From Shouchella lonarensis (lineage in GTDB: Bacteria; Bacillota; Bacilli; Bacillales; Bacillaceae_D), in contig NZ_FMYM01000003.1 of NCBI RefSeq assembly GCF_900096965.1, forward strand, positions 135,205-199,204: 64,000 nucleotides of DNA, in the 5' to 3' direction. Position numbers and translations under genes: made by a program. The notes under the pieces were generated by a model. The model saw only the letters and a program-made list of their open reading frames with translations. It did not search any database and had not been told where the DNA came from. This document shows, piece after piece, positions 1-7,801 of this stretch (its first letter is position 1; each line of letters opens with the position of its first letter).

Positions 1-1578
<1,578 letters not shown>

Positions 1579-1624
1579 GATTAAGTTTTCCAACGGTAGA
1601 TGAAAACAATTCTTATGTTCGAAA

Positions 1625-1660
1625 AAACACACTGGTCATTAGATTTCGACCAGTGTGTTT
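1625..1660. terminator. Bidirectional terminator
   Basis: A perfect 13-bp stem (AAACACACTGGTC / GACCAGTGTGTTT) with a 10-nt loop. It lies 47 nt after the collagen-like gene. On the minus strand the stem is followed by TTTTTT, so it also serves the small minus-strand gene at 1713-1820. Confidence 0.85.
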
Positions 1661-1712
1661 AGCTTTTAAAGAGGTGAGTATCATTCTTTTTAAGTCAAGC
1701 AAAAGACCTTCG

Positions 1713-1820
1713 TCATTCCGCCGGACGGTTCGGTCCCCCAAGTTTTTTGTCGCCCGTGTAACCATCTTTCTCCTCGTGTGTCTCTGTCTCTTTTGTTGTT
1801 TTTCCTTCAACTTCATTCAT
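1713..1820 (-). CDS. 35-residue small protein ending KKLGGPNRPAE
   Basis: A 35-codon reading frame on the minus strand with a textbook ribosome-binding site (AAGGAGGG, 7 nt before the ATG at 1820) and a terminator directly downstream on the same strand (hairpin 1625-1660 plus T run). The product is very hydrophilic (many Thr, Glu, Lys) and ends DKKLGGPNRPAE; I recall similar (D)KKLxGPNRPx ends on small Bacillaceae proteins of unknown function, but this is memory, not a search. A competing 67-codon minus frame starting at 1816 lacks a correctly spaced ribosome-binding site and is probably a shadow. Function unknown. Confidence 0.65.
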   Translation of the reverse strand: MNEVEGKTTKETETHEEKDGYTGDKKLGGPNRPAE

Positions 1821-2090
1821 TCGTTTGCCCTCCTTTTCGAAAATGTGGGTACTTATTCCCATTTTTTTCTCGATTTACAGACAGTATGAGGCAACACCCT
1901 CTATTTTATGTATGTCGGCTGCTGTGATTTCTTCTTAAAAGAAAGGAGATTTTTGCCATCATACACTTTCTTTGTTGAACGTATTCTAGTTTTGTCGCGC
2001 ACATAGGAGTTACAAAGTCAGGGAACGAACGTGTATAACAGCGACAATATGTCACCACGCAAAGATCATTTCACGAGGAGGAGAATGGGG

Positions 2091-2636
2091 ATGACGTTGT
2101 TAAAAACAAAGGATATTTCAGATCGACTTGACGTGAATCCAACGACGGTACAACGGTGGACGAAATTTTTCGGAATTGAGCACAACACAAATGAACATGG
2201 ACATTATGTGTATAAGGAACAACAAATTGCAACGTTTGCATACATCCAAAAACAGTTACAGGAAGGGAAGAAAATGAAGGACATTGCATTTAATGGTCAA
2301 ACGAAACGACGTGCTGCTGTGCGCATTCCTTCGGTCCCGAAAGAACAGTACGAAGCGAAATTGGAAAAAGTACTCGTGCAAGTAAATGACCTAGAAGAAA
2401 AACTGTCAACAAAAGCAGATGATATCGTGAGCTACCAATTGTTAAAACATCGGAGTGAGCTGGATGAGATGGTGAGCTTGATTGAGCAATTAGAGAAGCG
2501 GCTTGAAGCGATGGATGAAAAAATGAGCCAGCATTTGGCAGCTGCCGTCAATGAGCAACCACGAGAGACAACGTTTCCAAATAAAGTACGACAAGGACCA
2601 TGGCGAGCAATCATGAAGCTATTTAGTTTCGCATGA
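2091..2636 (+). CDS. racA: RacA-like chromosome-anchoring protein
   Basis: A MerR-type winged helix at the N-terminus (KTKDISDRLDVNPTTVQRW, then HYVYKEQQI), a central coiled coil (about residues 85-155) and a basic/amphipathic C-terminus (RQGPWRAIMKLFSFA). This order and the 181-residue length match B. subtilis RacA (184 aa), which binds centromere-proximal DNA and tethers the chromosome to DivIVA at the pole during sporulation. The ATG at 2091 is chosen because GAGGAGGA (2075-2082) sits 8 nt before it; the longer frame from the GTG at 2031 has no such site. An ATG at 2085 is possible but too close. Confidence 0.8.
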   Translation: MTLLKTKDISDRLDVNPTTVQRWTKFFGIEHNTNEHGHYVYKEQQIATFAYIQKQLQEGKKMKDIAFNGQTKRRAAVRIPSVPKEQYEAKLEKVLVQVNDLEEKLSTKADDIVSYQLLKHRSELDEMVSLIEQLEKRLEAMDEKMSQHLAAAVNEQPRETTFPNKVRQGPWRAIMKLFSFA

Positions 2637-2692
2637 CGCCGGTTTACGCAGAAAAATCCACCGTGTTACAATAAAAGGTGGAGGTGTCGTAC

Positions 2693-3076
2693 TTGAAAGA
2701 ACAAACATTGAAGGAAGTCACAACGACATTGTTAACATTGACAAAAGAAGCAGAAAGTTATTATATAGAAGTCGTCAAACAAGACCCAAATTACGAGGTC
2801 GATTTTTGGGGACGGGTGAAGCCGTTTGCGGATCAAGTACAGCCACTTGCGCAAAGGTGGTTGCCACTTGCAAGCGCCTTATTGCGTCAAGCAAAGCCGC
2901 GTGACTTGCACATTCAACAACTGGAGCAAACGGTTGAAAACCTCGATGTTGTTGCCATTAAGTCATTTTATCCATCATCAGGTATGAAGCGGCAGCGCGA
3001 AACATTTAAAGCCGTTCGTTATGTATTGGAAGAAATATTGACCATGCTTGCAGATGAAGCACGGCAGCATGTGTAG
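2693..3076 (+). CDS. DUF1798 (YppE-like) protein
   Basis: 127-residue all-helical acidic/basic protein resembling B. subtilis YppE (DUF1798): the pattern YEVDFWGRVKPFAD...W.P.A..L......P..LH..Q.......V..S has counterparts in that family. No catalytic motif is known. The TTG at 2693 is preferred over the GTG at 2678, because GGAGGTG (2680-2686) is 6 nt before it. It follows racA by 56 nt and ends at a strong terminator, so the two may be co-transcribed. Confidence 0.7.
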   Translation: MKEQTLKEVTTTLLTLTKEAESYYIEVVKQDPNYEVDFWGRVKPFADQVQPLAQRWLPLASALLRQAKPRDLHIQQLEQTVENLDVVAIKSFYPSSGMKRQRETFKAVRYVLEEILTMLADEARQHV

Positions 3077-3104
3077 GCGCGGCTAACAAAATAATGATTC
3101 GTTT

Positions 3105-3130
3105 AACGCCCGACATTCGGGCGTTTTTTT
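3105..3130 (+). terminator. Rho-independent terminator after DUF1798 gene
   Basis: 8-bp perfect stem AACGCCCG / CGGGCGTT with loop ACATT followed by a run of T. Confidence 0.9.
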
Positions 3131-3144
3131 CTTGTTCCAGTTGG

Positions 3145-3174
3145 TTGGAAGAAGAAATCGATTCGTGCTATACT
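3145..3174 (+). promoter_or_regulatory. Candidate sigma-A promoter of ung
   Basis: TTGGAA (3145-3150), 18-nt spacer, TATACT (3169-3174) preceded by TGC. Located between the terminator at 3105-3130 and the ung start, so it is well placed to start a new transcript. Confidence 0.55.
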
Positions 3175-3255
3175 CTTAAAAAGCATTTCATGTATCGTAT
3201 GTGCGTGTACTTTCTATGAAAATATAGATATAGCAATGAAGTAGGAGTGGAGCCA

Positions 3256-3930
3256 ATGTCAATTTTGCATAATGATTGGGCAAATATGTTGCATGATGAA
3301 TTTCAAAAGCCCTATTACGTACAGTTGCGCGCGTTTTTGAAAGAGGAGTACAAAACACAAACGGTTTATCCGACGATGCATGACATTTTCAACGCCTTAC
3401 ATTACACGTCGTATGAAGAAACAAAGGTTGTTATTTTAGGACAAGACCCGTATCACGGACCGAATCAAGCGCATGGCTTAAGTTTTTCAGTAAAACCAGG
3501 TGTACGGCTGCCGCCATCGTTACAAAATATTTTTAAAGAACTACGTGATGACCTCGGTTACGAAATCCCAAACCATGGTCACTTAACGACATGGGCAAAC
3601 CAAGGGGTATTGCTGTTAAATACAGGGCTCACTGTACGTAAAGGGCAGGCAGCATCGCATCGTGGTAAAGGGTGGGAGCATTTTACGGATCGCATTATCT
3701 CGTGTTTGAATAAGCGAAAGAAGCCAGTCATTTTTGTTTTATGGGGACGCCATGCACAAGAGAAGCAGGCGTTGATTACAAGCAAACAACATCACATCAT
3801 TACCGCACCACATCCAAGTCCATTTTCTGCGAATCGCGGTTTTTTTGGAAGCAGACCTTTCTCAAAAATGAACGATATACTTACACGATTGGGCGAAGCG
3901 CCGATTGAATGGCAAGTGCCAAATCTTTAA
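3256..3930 (+). CDS. ung: Uracil-DNA glycosylase
   Basis: Family 1 uracil-DNA glycosylase that removes uracil from DNA in base excision repair. The water-activating loop GQDPYHG (Asp64 from the chosen start) and the Leu-loop [14 protein letters not shown] (His186) are both intact. Length 224 aa, as in B. subtilis Ung (225). The ATG at 3256 is chosen since AGGAG (3243-3247) is 8 nt upstream; a GTG at 3247 would overlap that site. Confidence 0.97.
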   Translation: MSILHNDWANMLHDEFQKPYYVQLRAFLKEEYKTQTVYPTMHDIFNALHYTSYEETKVVILGQDPYHGPNQAHGLSFSVKPGVRLPPSLQNIFKELRDDLGYEIPNHGHLTTWANQGVLLLNTGLTVRKGQAASHRGKGWEHFTDRIISCLNKRKKPVIFVLWGRHAQEKQALITSKQHHIITAPHPSPFSANRGFFGSRPFSKMNDILTRLGEAPIEWQVPNL

Positions 3931-3944
3931 AGGGAAGTGACAAC

Positions 3945-4775
3945 ATGATGGAATCGATACAAGCACGCACAAAACTAGCAAATGGTGTAGAGATGCCTTT
4001 TTTCGGGCTAGGTGTATACCAAGCAGATGAAGGAAAAGAAGTTGTTGATGCAGTGAAAGTGGCTTTAAAAGCAGGTTACCGGAGTATCGACACAGCGAGC
4101 TTTTATAAAAATGAAGAAGGGGTCGGACAAGCCATTCGTGAAAGTAATGTGCCACGAGAAGAACTGTTTGTCACAACAAAAGTATGGAATGACGAACAAG
4201 GATACGATGAAACACTTGCAGCTTTTGAACGTAGTCGCAAACGGCTTGGGCTGGATGTCATTGATTTATATTTAATCCATTGGCCGATGAAAGGGAAATA
4301 CTTAGACACGTGGCGTGCACTAGAGACACTTTATAAAGAAGAGAAGGTGCGGGCGATTGGTGTGAGTAATTTTAATGTCCACCATTTAGAAGCCGTAATG
4401 GAAATCTCCAATATCAATCCAATGGTCGACCAAGTGGAGTTCCATCCGTTTTTGACGCAAGCGCCATTACGTGAATTTTGCCGGCAACATGAAATTCAAG
4501 TGGAGGCATGGCGCCCACTCACGAAAGGCGTCATTTTTACCCATCCGGTCGTCCAATCACTCGCACAGTCATACGGAAAAACACCGGCACAAATTGTGTT
4601 GCGTTGGAATTTACAACACCGCGTTGTGACGATTCCAAAGTCAGTGCGAGCAGAACGGATTCGAGAAAACGCCGATATTTTTGACTTCCAGCTATGTGAA
4701 GAAGATATGGGAAAACTGGATGCATTAAATGAAAATCGTCGCCTTGGGCAAGACCCAGATTCTTTTAGTCGGTAG
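3945..4775 (+). CDS. Aldo/keto reductase, YvgN-like
   Basis: 276-residue NADPH-dependent aldo/keto reductase with the full catalytic tetrad: Asp49 and Tyr54 ([11 protein letters not shown]), Lys79 (TTKVWND) and His112 (LIHWP). The sequence follows B. subtilis YvgN (glyoxal/methylglyoxal reductase, 276 aa) closely throughout, including the IPKS cofactor motif. In [10 protein letters not shown] an Arg replaces the usual Ser of AWSPL. Start at the ATG at 3945, because AAAGGGA lies just upstream; the frame is also open back to 3909 inside ung. A terminator follows at once. Confidence 0.9.
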   Translation: MMESIQARTKLANGVEMPFFGLGVYQADEGKEVVDAVKVALKAGYRSIDTASFYKNEEGVGQAIRESNVPREELFVTTKVWNDEQGYDETLAAFERSRKRLGLDVIDLYLIHWPMKGKYLDTWRALETLYKEEKVRAIGVSNFNVHHLEAVMEISNINPMVDQVEFHPFLTQAPLREFCRQHEIQVEAWRPLTKGVIFTHPVVQSLAQSYGKTPAQIVLRWNLQHRVVTIPKSVRAERIRENADIFDFQLCEEDMGKLDALNENRRLGQDPDSFSR

Positions 4776-4781
4776 CCTGGA

Positions 4782-4830
4782 AAAATCCTATCCCTTTGTG
4801 ATGTCACTTCACGTGGGGTAGGATTTTCTG
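4782..4830 (+). terminator. Terminator after aldo/keto reductase
   Basis: 13-bp stem (AAAATCCTATCCC / GGGGTAGGATTTT, one G-T pair) with a 20-nt loop, followed by a T-rich stretch. Confidence 0.8.
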
Positions 4831-5005
4831 TTTCTGTTAAATCTTTTTGGTGCTGTCTTTGTAATCAAACCCGTGGAACTTCTTTCTAGAAATGGTTTGC
4901 CTGTTTTTAAAAATCTTTGCTCTTACTCTAAATTGAATCTGGATGAGGTGCGGTGATGATAAACCTGTATTGTTTTGGGTGATCAAAAAAGGGAGGAGTT
5001 AGCAA

Positions 5006-5509
5006 ATGGAAGGGTATACGTTTTCTCAATTCATTGAGGATCTGGAATCCGGGAATGAATTTAAATTCGAATTTAACAATAGGGAATATCGTATCTATTG
5101 GCGTAGTGATGGTGTTTGCTTTACTCAGGACGGACAAGTGATTTACTATAAAATAGAGAAGAAACCCATTGCAGGTGTAAAGATTGAGGGCTGCACCTTG
5201 GAAGAAATAATTAACCAACAGAGATGGGAAAGTGTTGTCATTTATGATGGTGTTGATCCAGACTGGATTGGACGTTACACGTTTACTGATTTTGTTGAGG
5301 ATCTGGAAATAGGACATGAATTTCAGTTCAATTTTCATGATAAAGAGTATCATATTTCTTGGGTAGATGATGGTGTTCTTTTCACCTACGAAGGGGATAG
5401 CACTCAATATGAAACAGTTAAAGAATTGATAGCGCATGTGAAAATTAACAGTAATACGCTTAAAGAAGTGATAAATAATAAAAAGTGGACAAATGTAAAT
5501 ATGTTTTAG
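5006..5509 (+). CDS. Orphan protein made of two tandem repeats
   Basis: 167 residues with no recognised family. It is an internal duplication: residues 3-43 and 90-130 align without gaps at about 56% identity (YTF..F.EDLE.G.EF.F.F...EY.I.W..DGV.FT), and the following halves (to about 77 and 165) also match (IA.VKI...TL.E.IN...W). No signal peptide, membrane segment or catalytic motif is visible; the composition (aromatic, acidic, alternating) suggests beta-rich modules. Strong ribosome-binding site GGGAGGAG 8 nt before the ATG. The region is AT-richer than its neighbours and lies just before the peptide-receptor and toxin loci, which suggests accessory DNA. An immunity-type or regulatory role would be a guess. 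Confidence 0.75.
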   Translation: MEGYTFSQFIEDLESGNEFKFEFNNREYRIYWRSDGVCFTQDGQVIYYKIEKKPIAGVKIEGCTLEEIINQQRWESVVIYDGVDPDWIGRYTFTDFVEDLEIGHEFQFNFHDKEYHISWVDDGVLFTYEGDSTQYETVKELIAHVKINSNTLKEVINNKKWTNVNMF

Positions 5510-5792
5510 AGGGGACCGAATAGAAAACATCCGTATGTGGGAGAAGTTTGATAGTAAGATTAACAAAACCTCGTCGTTGGGCGGGGTCTATTGTGTTGCA
5601 GTTCTTATTGGTGTTTGTTTCTATGATAGATGTTGCTGTGATAATTCTGTTGCTTTTTCGTAAGTGGAGAGTGGATGCGACACAATACACCAAAATCCGA
5701 ATGTATTCTTGTTTAAATCAAAGAAAATGTCGGACGAAAAGTTGTTTATCTAGCAGGAATGCCGGTTAATCACGTCGAAAAAGTGTTTGGGC

Positions 5793-6977
5793 ATGTATTC
5801 ATTTGGAAAGGTGGCGGGCGTATTGCAAACATACCGAGAACGATGGCGGGAAAACTTTGCGCAATACCGTAATGGAATGGTTCCGGAGCAAATGAGCACG
5901 GATACAAAAAACTATTTGCGGAAAATAGGATTATGGGAAAAAGAAAGTGCGTGGACAAATCAAGCGATGCGCGACTTGGCATTGTCACGAGACGAACATG
6001 GGCAGACCGTATTGGCGTTTGAACAAGTCACATTCGCTGTGAGAACATTTGCCTCTAATCGATTGATATTATTGATGAATGAATATGTGCTTGCCTTGCA
6101 AACGACGGAGCATATTCGAGATGCATTTGAATATGCTGTGCAATATAGGCAAATTGACTTATTAGAAGAACTCACCAAATGGGGAGAAGAACGAGACTCA
6201 TTAAAAGAGTGGGCACTTGTCTATCAATTGTTGCTTGATGTCCTTAATGAGCGTATCACACACGAAGAGACGATTGATCAAGCACGAGATTTGATTGGTT
6301 CTGTGACGGACCCGCTGTTAAAGGTAAGGCTGGAGTTGTTGGAAATAGCTGCTCATTTGAAATTAGGTCGCCATGCAAAAGCAGCGTATCTTAGTGAGAC
6401 AGTACCGAAGAAATTAGCTTCTGTAAAAGATGGCTTTGCAAAAAGAGTCGTGGAAAGTTGGGCAGAATTCCAGATTGCTTATGATTTGTTGTATAACCAA
6501 GGGAAGTCAGAAGAAGCGGAAAGACATGTTGTCCAGTCAGTTATAAATGGCGCGACACCTGAAACAATGCTCGCTTATTGTTATCATTTGCTTTCGTATG
6601 CGGCTTTGTTGCGACCGGCAAGACCGGGTTCTGACAAGTTGGAGCCTAGCTCTTTAAGCATCCAATATATGCAACGCGCGATTTTTTATGCGGAAGAGAC
6701 GGGGTTGAAAGATTATAGTCAGTGTTTACAAACACGAGATTTACCTTTTGTATGGAATGTGAATAGTGAACGGTTTGATATTGAAGGGATAGACGTATAC
6801 GAACAAGTGCACCAGTATATTGTTCGTGGTGAGTGTGAAAAAGCACTTCAACTTATCGAAGAGATAGAACTCACAAAAAATGTTGATGCCTTTTTAGTAT
6901 TTTATAAAGGAAAAGCAACAAAAAGCGTGTCATTGTTAGCTCAAGCGATGCGACGTTTGCACAAGAAGATTGGATGA
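5793..6977 (+). CDS. AimR-like (RRNPPA) peptide-pheromone receptor, frameshifted near 3' end
   Basis: 394-residue all-helical, TPR-type protein. From memory it aligns along most of its length with AimR of phage SPbeta: matching blocks include LALQTTEHIRDAFEYA, the YEQVHQYIVRGECEKA helix pair and FLVFYKGKAT near the end. AimR receptors bind DNA and are switched by a short imported peptide. A DNA-binding helix-turn-helix is expected at the N-terminus but is not obvious here, and the ATG at 5793 has a weak ribosome-binding site. The last residues after QAMRR do not look like the family, while the -1 frame reads FAQEDWMNMLPLVEKEV, which does. One extra T in the TTT at 6956-6958 would extend the protein to 419 aa and end it at 7051 in an ATGA overlap with the peptide gene. 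Either a real truncation or a sequencing error. Confidence 0.75.
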   Translation: MYSFGKVAGVLQTYRERWRENFAQYRNGMVPEQMSTDTKNYLRKIGLWEKESAWTNQAMRDLALSRDEHGQTVLAFEQVTFAVRTFASNRLILLMNEYVLALQTTEHIRDAFEYAVQYRQIDLLEELTKWGEERDSLKEWALVYQLLLDVLNERITHEETIDQARDLIGSVTDPLLKVRLELLEIAAHLKLGRHAKAAYLSETVPKKLASVKDGFAKRVVESWAEFQIAYDLLYNQGKSEEAERHVVQSVINGATPETMLAYCYHLLSYAALLRPARPGSDKLEPSSLSIQYMQRAIFYAEETGLKDYSQCLQTRDLPFVWNVNSERFDIEGIDVYEQVHQYIVRGECEKALQLIEEIELTKNVDAFLVFYKGKATKSVSLLAQAMRRLHKKIG

Positions 6978-7047
6978 ATATGCTGCCACTTGTCGAGAAA
7001 GAAGTGAGGAAAATCGACCAATCTCAATTTAAAGGGGATGTTCAACG

Positions 7048-7182
7048 ATGAAACGATGGTTTTGTGCCTTTATATTGACGCTGTGCTTAACAGGAGCGAT
7101 AGTTGTGCAAAGTGCTGCCACTGTGGAACCTTTAAATGGTCCTTCTCGTCCAGTCGTAATAAGTTTACCTAATGCCCAATAA
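7048..7182 (+). CDS. AimP/Phr-like exported peptide precursor
   Basis: A 44-codon reading frame with AAAGGGGA 9 nt before the ATG at 7048. The product has a classic signal peptide: MKRW start, hydrophobic core (FCAFILTLCLTGAIVV), then QSAA as likely cleavage site, leaving a tail of about 20 residues ending RPVVISLPNAQ. Size, position directly after a TPR receptor gene, overlap with the repaired receptor stop, and the terminator right after it are those of AimP, Phr, NprX and PapR precursors, whose last 5-10 residues are the signal. The mature peptide here would be from the C-terminus, for example SLPNAQ (inference). It is too short for ordinary gene finders. Confidence 0.75.
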   Translation: MKRWFCAFILTLCLTGAIVVQSAATVEPLNGPSRPVVISLPNAQ

Positions 7183-7191
7183 TTAATCGAG

Positions 7192-7223
7192 GAGACTGCG
7201 TGTTGTGCGGTCTCTTCTATTTT
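7192..7223 (+). terminator. Terminator of receptor-peptide operon
   Basis: 8-bp stem GAGACTGC / GCGGTCTC (one G-T pair), 7-nt loop, followed by TTCTATTTT. It lies 10 nt after the peptide gene stop. Confidence 0.75.
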
Positions 7224-7413
7224 AATGAAAATAATGGTAGAGTAAGTGAACAGAGGTGTTAATTACAAAATCTAAATAGAGTGGCAAGCAACCATAACCC
7301 GGTTTTTAGATCAGCGAAGGAAGGACAGTAATCCACAACGCTTTTGTCATCGTGTACATTCTTTAGAGTTGGGCGTAGTTCATATGAGAGCCAGTTCGCA
7401 CAAATGAAAGCGT

Positions 7414-7442
7414 TTGCGAATATAGTTTCATCATGTTACAAT
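7414..7442 (+). promoter_or_regulatory. Sigma-A promoter of type I toxin mRNA
   Basis: TTGCGA (7414-7419), 17-nt spacer, TACAAT (7437-7442) with an extended TG two bases before. The predicted transcript starts near 7449 and has a leader of about 60 nt before the toxin start. Confidence 0.75.
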
Positions 7443-7508
7443 TGCGATGCAATAACATACGGATTCTCAAGGGTGGACGGCAATCCCCGTAAGAAAGGGG
7501 GTGCCGCG

Positions 7509-7595
7509 ATGAGCGTCTTTCAATCGCTAATGCTGATGATTGCATTTGCTGGTTTAGTCGTCTCAATTGTTACTTTGATGCAACGTCAAAAGTAA
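7509..7595 (+). CDS. Holin-like type I toxin, single-pass membrane peptide
   Basis: 28-residue peptide beginning MSVFQSLMLMIAFAGL and ending in a short positive tail (QRQK): one transmembrane helix. It belongs by pattern (MS.[FY][EQ]SLM.MI.FA) to the TxpA/BsrG-type 'putative holin-like toxins' of Firmicutes, which depolarise or disturb the membrane when not silenced. AAAGGGGG lies 7 nt before the ATG. The mRNA has its own promoter (7414-7442) and terminator (7681-7718), and its 3' half is covered by an antisense transcript (7586-7736), the standard arrangement for this toxin class. The frame is also open upstream to 7344, but that part has no ribosome-binding site. Confidence 0.85.
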   Translation: MSVFQSLMLMIAFAGLVVSIVTLMQRQK

Positions 7596-7596
7596 A

Positions 7597-7629
7597 CCCA
7601 CCCTTGAGCGTAGCGAGCAAGTGGGTGGG
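7597..7629 (-). terminator. Terminator of antitoxin RNA
   Basis: Stem CCCACCC(AC)TTG / CAAGGGTGGG with a GCTCGC...GC loop helix, followed on the minus strand by TTTACTTTT. It begins 2 nt after the toxin stop codon. Confidence 0.75.
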
Positions 7630-7680
7630 CGACGATCTATTAATTTGCTGTTCTCCCTTGTTCAGGAGTCCGGTTATTGT

Positions 7681-7718
7681 AGACCGTGGGTGTGTACAAG
7701 CACACTTACGGTCTTTTT
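7681..7718 (+). terminator. Terminator of toxin mRNA
   Basis: Stem AGACCGT...ACGGTCT with an inner TGTG/CACA helix, followed by TTTTT on the plus strand. There is no T run on the minus strand, so it should not stop the antisense RNA that starts just beyond it. Confidence 0.9.
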
Positions 7719-7742
7719 ATACTGTATGCTGTGCGTAGTTTA

Positions 7743-7772
7743 AGTATACATGCAGTGTGTGAGATGCGTCAA
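7743..7772 (-). promoter_or_regulatory. Sigma-A promoter of antitoxin RNA
   Basis: Read on the minus strand: TTGACG (7772-7767), 18-nt spacer, TATACT (7748-7743). Among the best promoter matches in the window, as expected for a highly expressed antitoxin. Confidence 0.8.
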
Positions 7773-7801
7773 GCTTTACGTTGGTATTCAGGTCTTCTAC
7801 C

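Larger units (their letters stand above)
7586..7736 (-). ncRNA. Predicted antisense antitoxin RNA of the type I system
   Basis: A strong minus-strand promoter (7743-7772) should start RNA near 7736. The transcript would run through the toxin 3' untranslated region and stop at the hairpin 7597-7629, which on the minus strand is followed by TTTACTTTT. That gives an RNA of about 140-150 nt fully complementary to the end of the toxin mRNA, the convergent, 3'-overlapping layout of txpA/RatA and bsrG/SR4. The RNA itself is inferred; the promoter, hairpins and overlap are visible. Confidence 0.7.

Noticed and set aside
1613-1816. 67-codon minus-strand frame
   Set aside because: It shares the region with the better supported 35-codon gene (start 1820), which has the correctly spaced AAGGAGGG.
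1653-1889. 78-codon plus-strand frame
   Set aside because: It begins inside a terminator and has no ribosome-binding site.
5548-5769. 73-codon plus-strand frame with one hydrophobic stretch
   Set aside because: TTG start with a poor site, no family likeness; overlaps the recurrent element before the receptor gene. Could not be supported.
5006-7772. Prophage remnant
   Set aside because: AimR-like genes are known from phages, but no integrase, repressor, structural or lysis gene and no attachment repeats are visible here.
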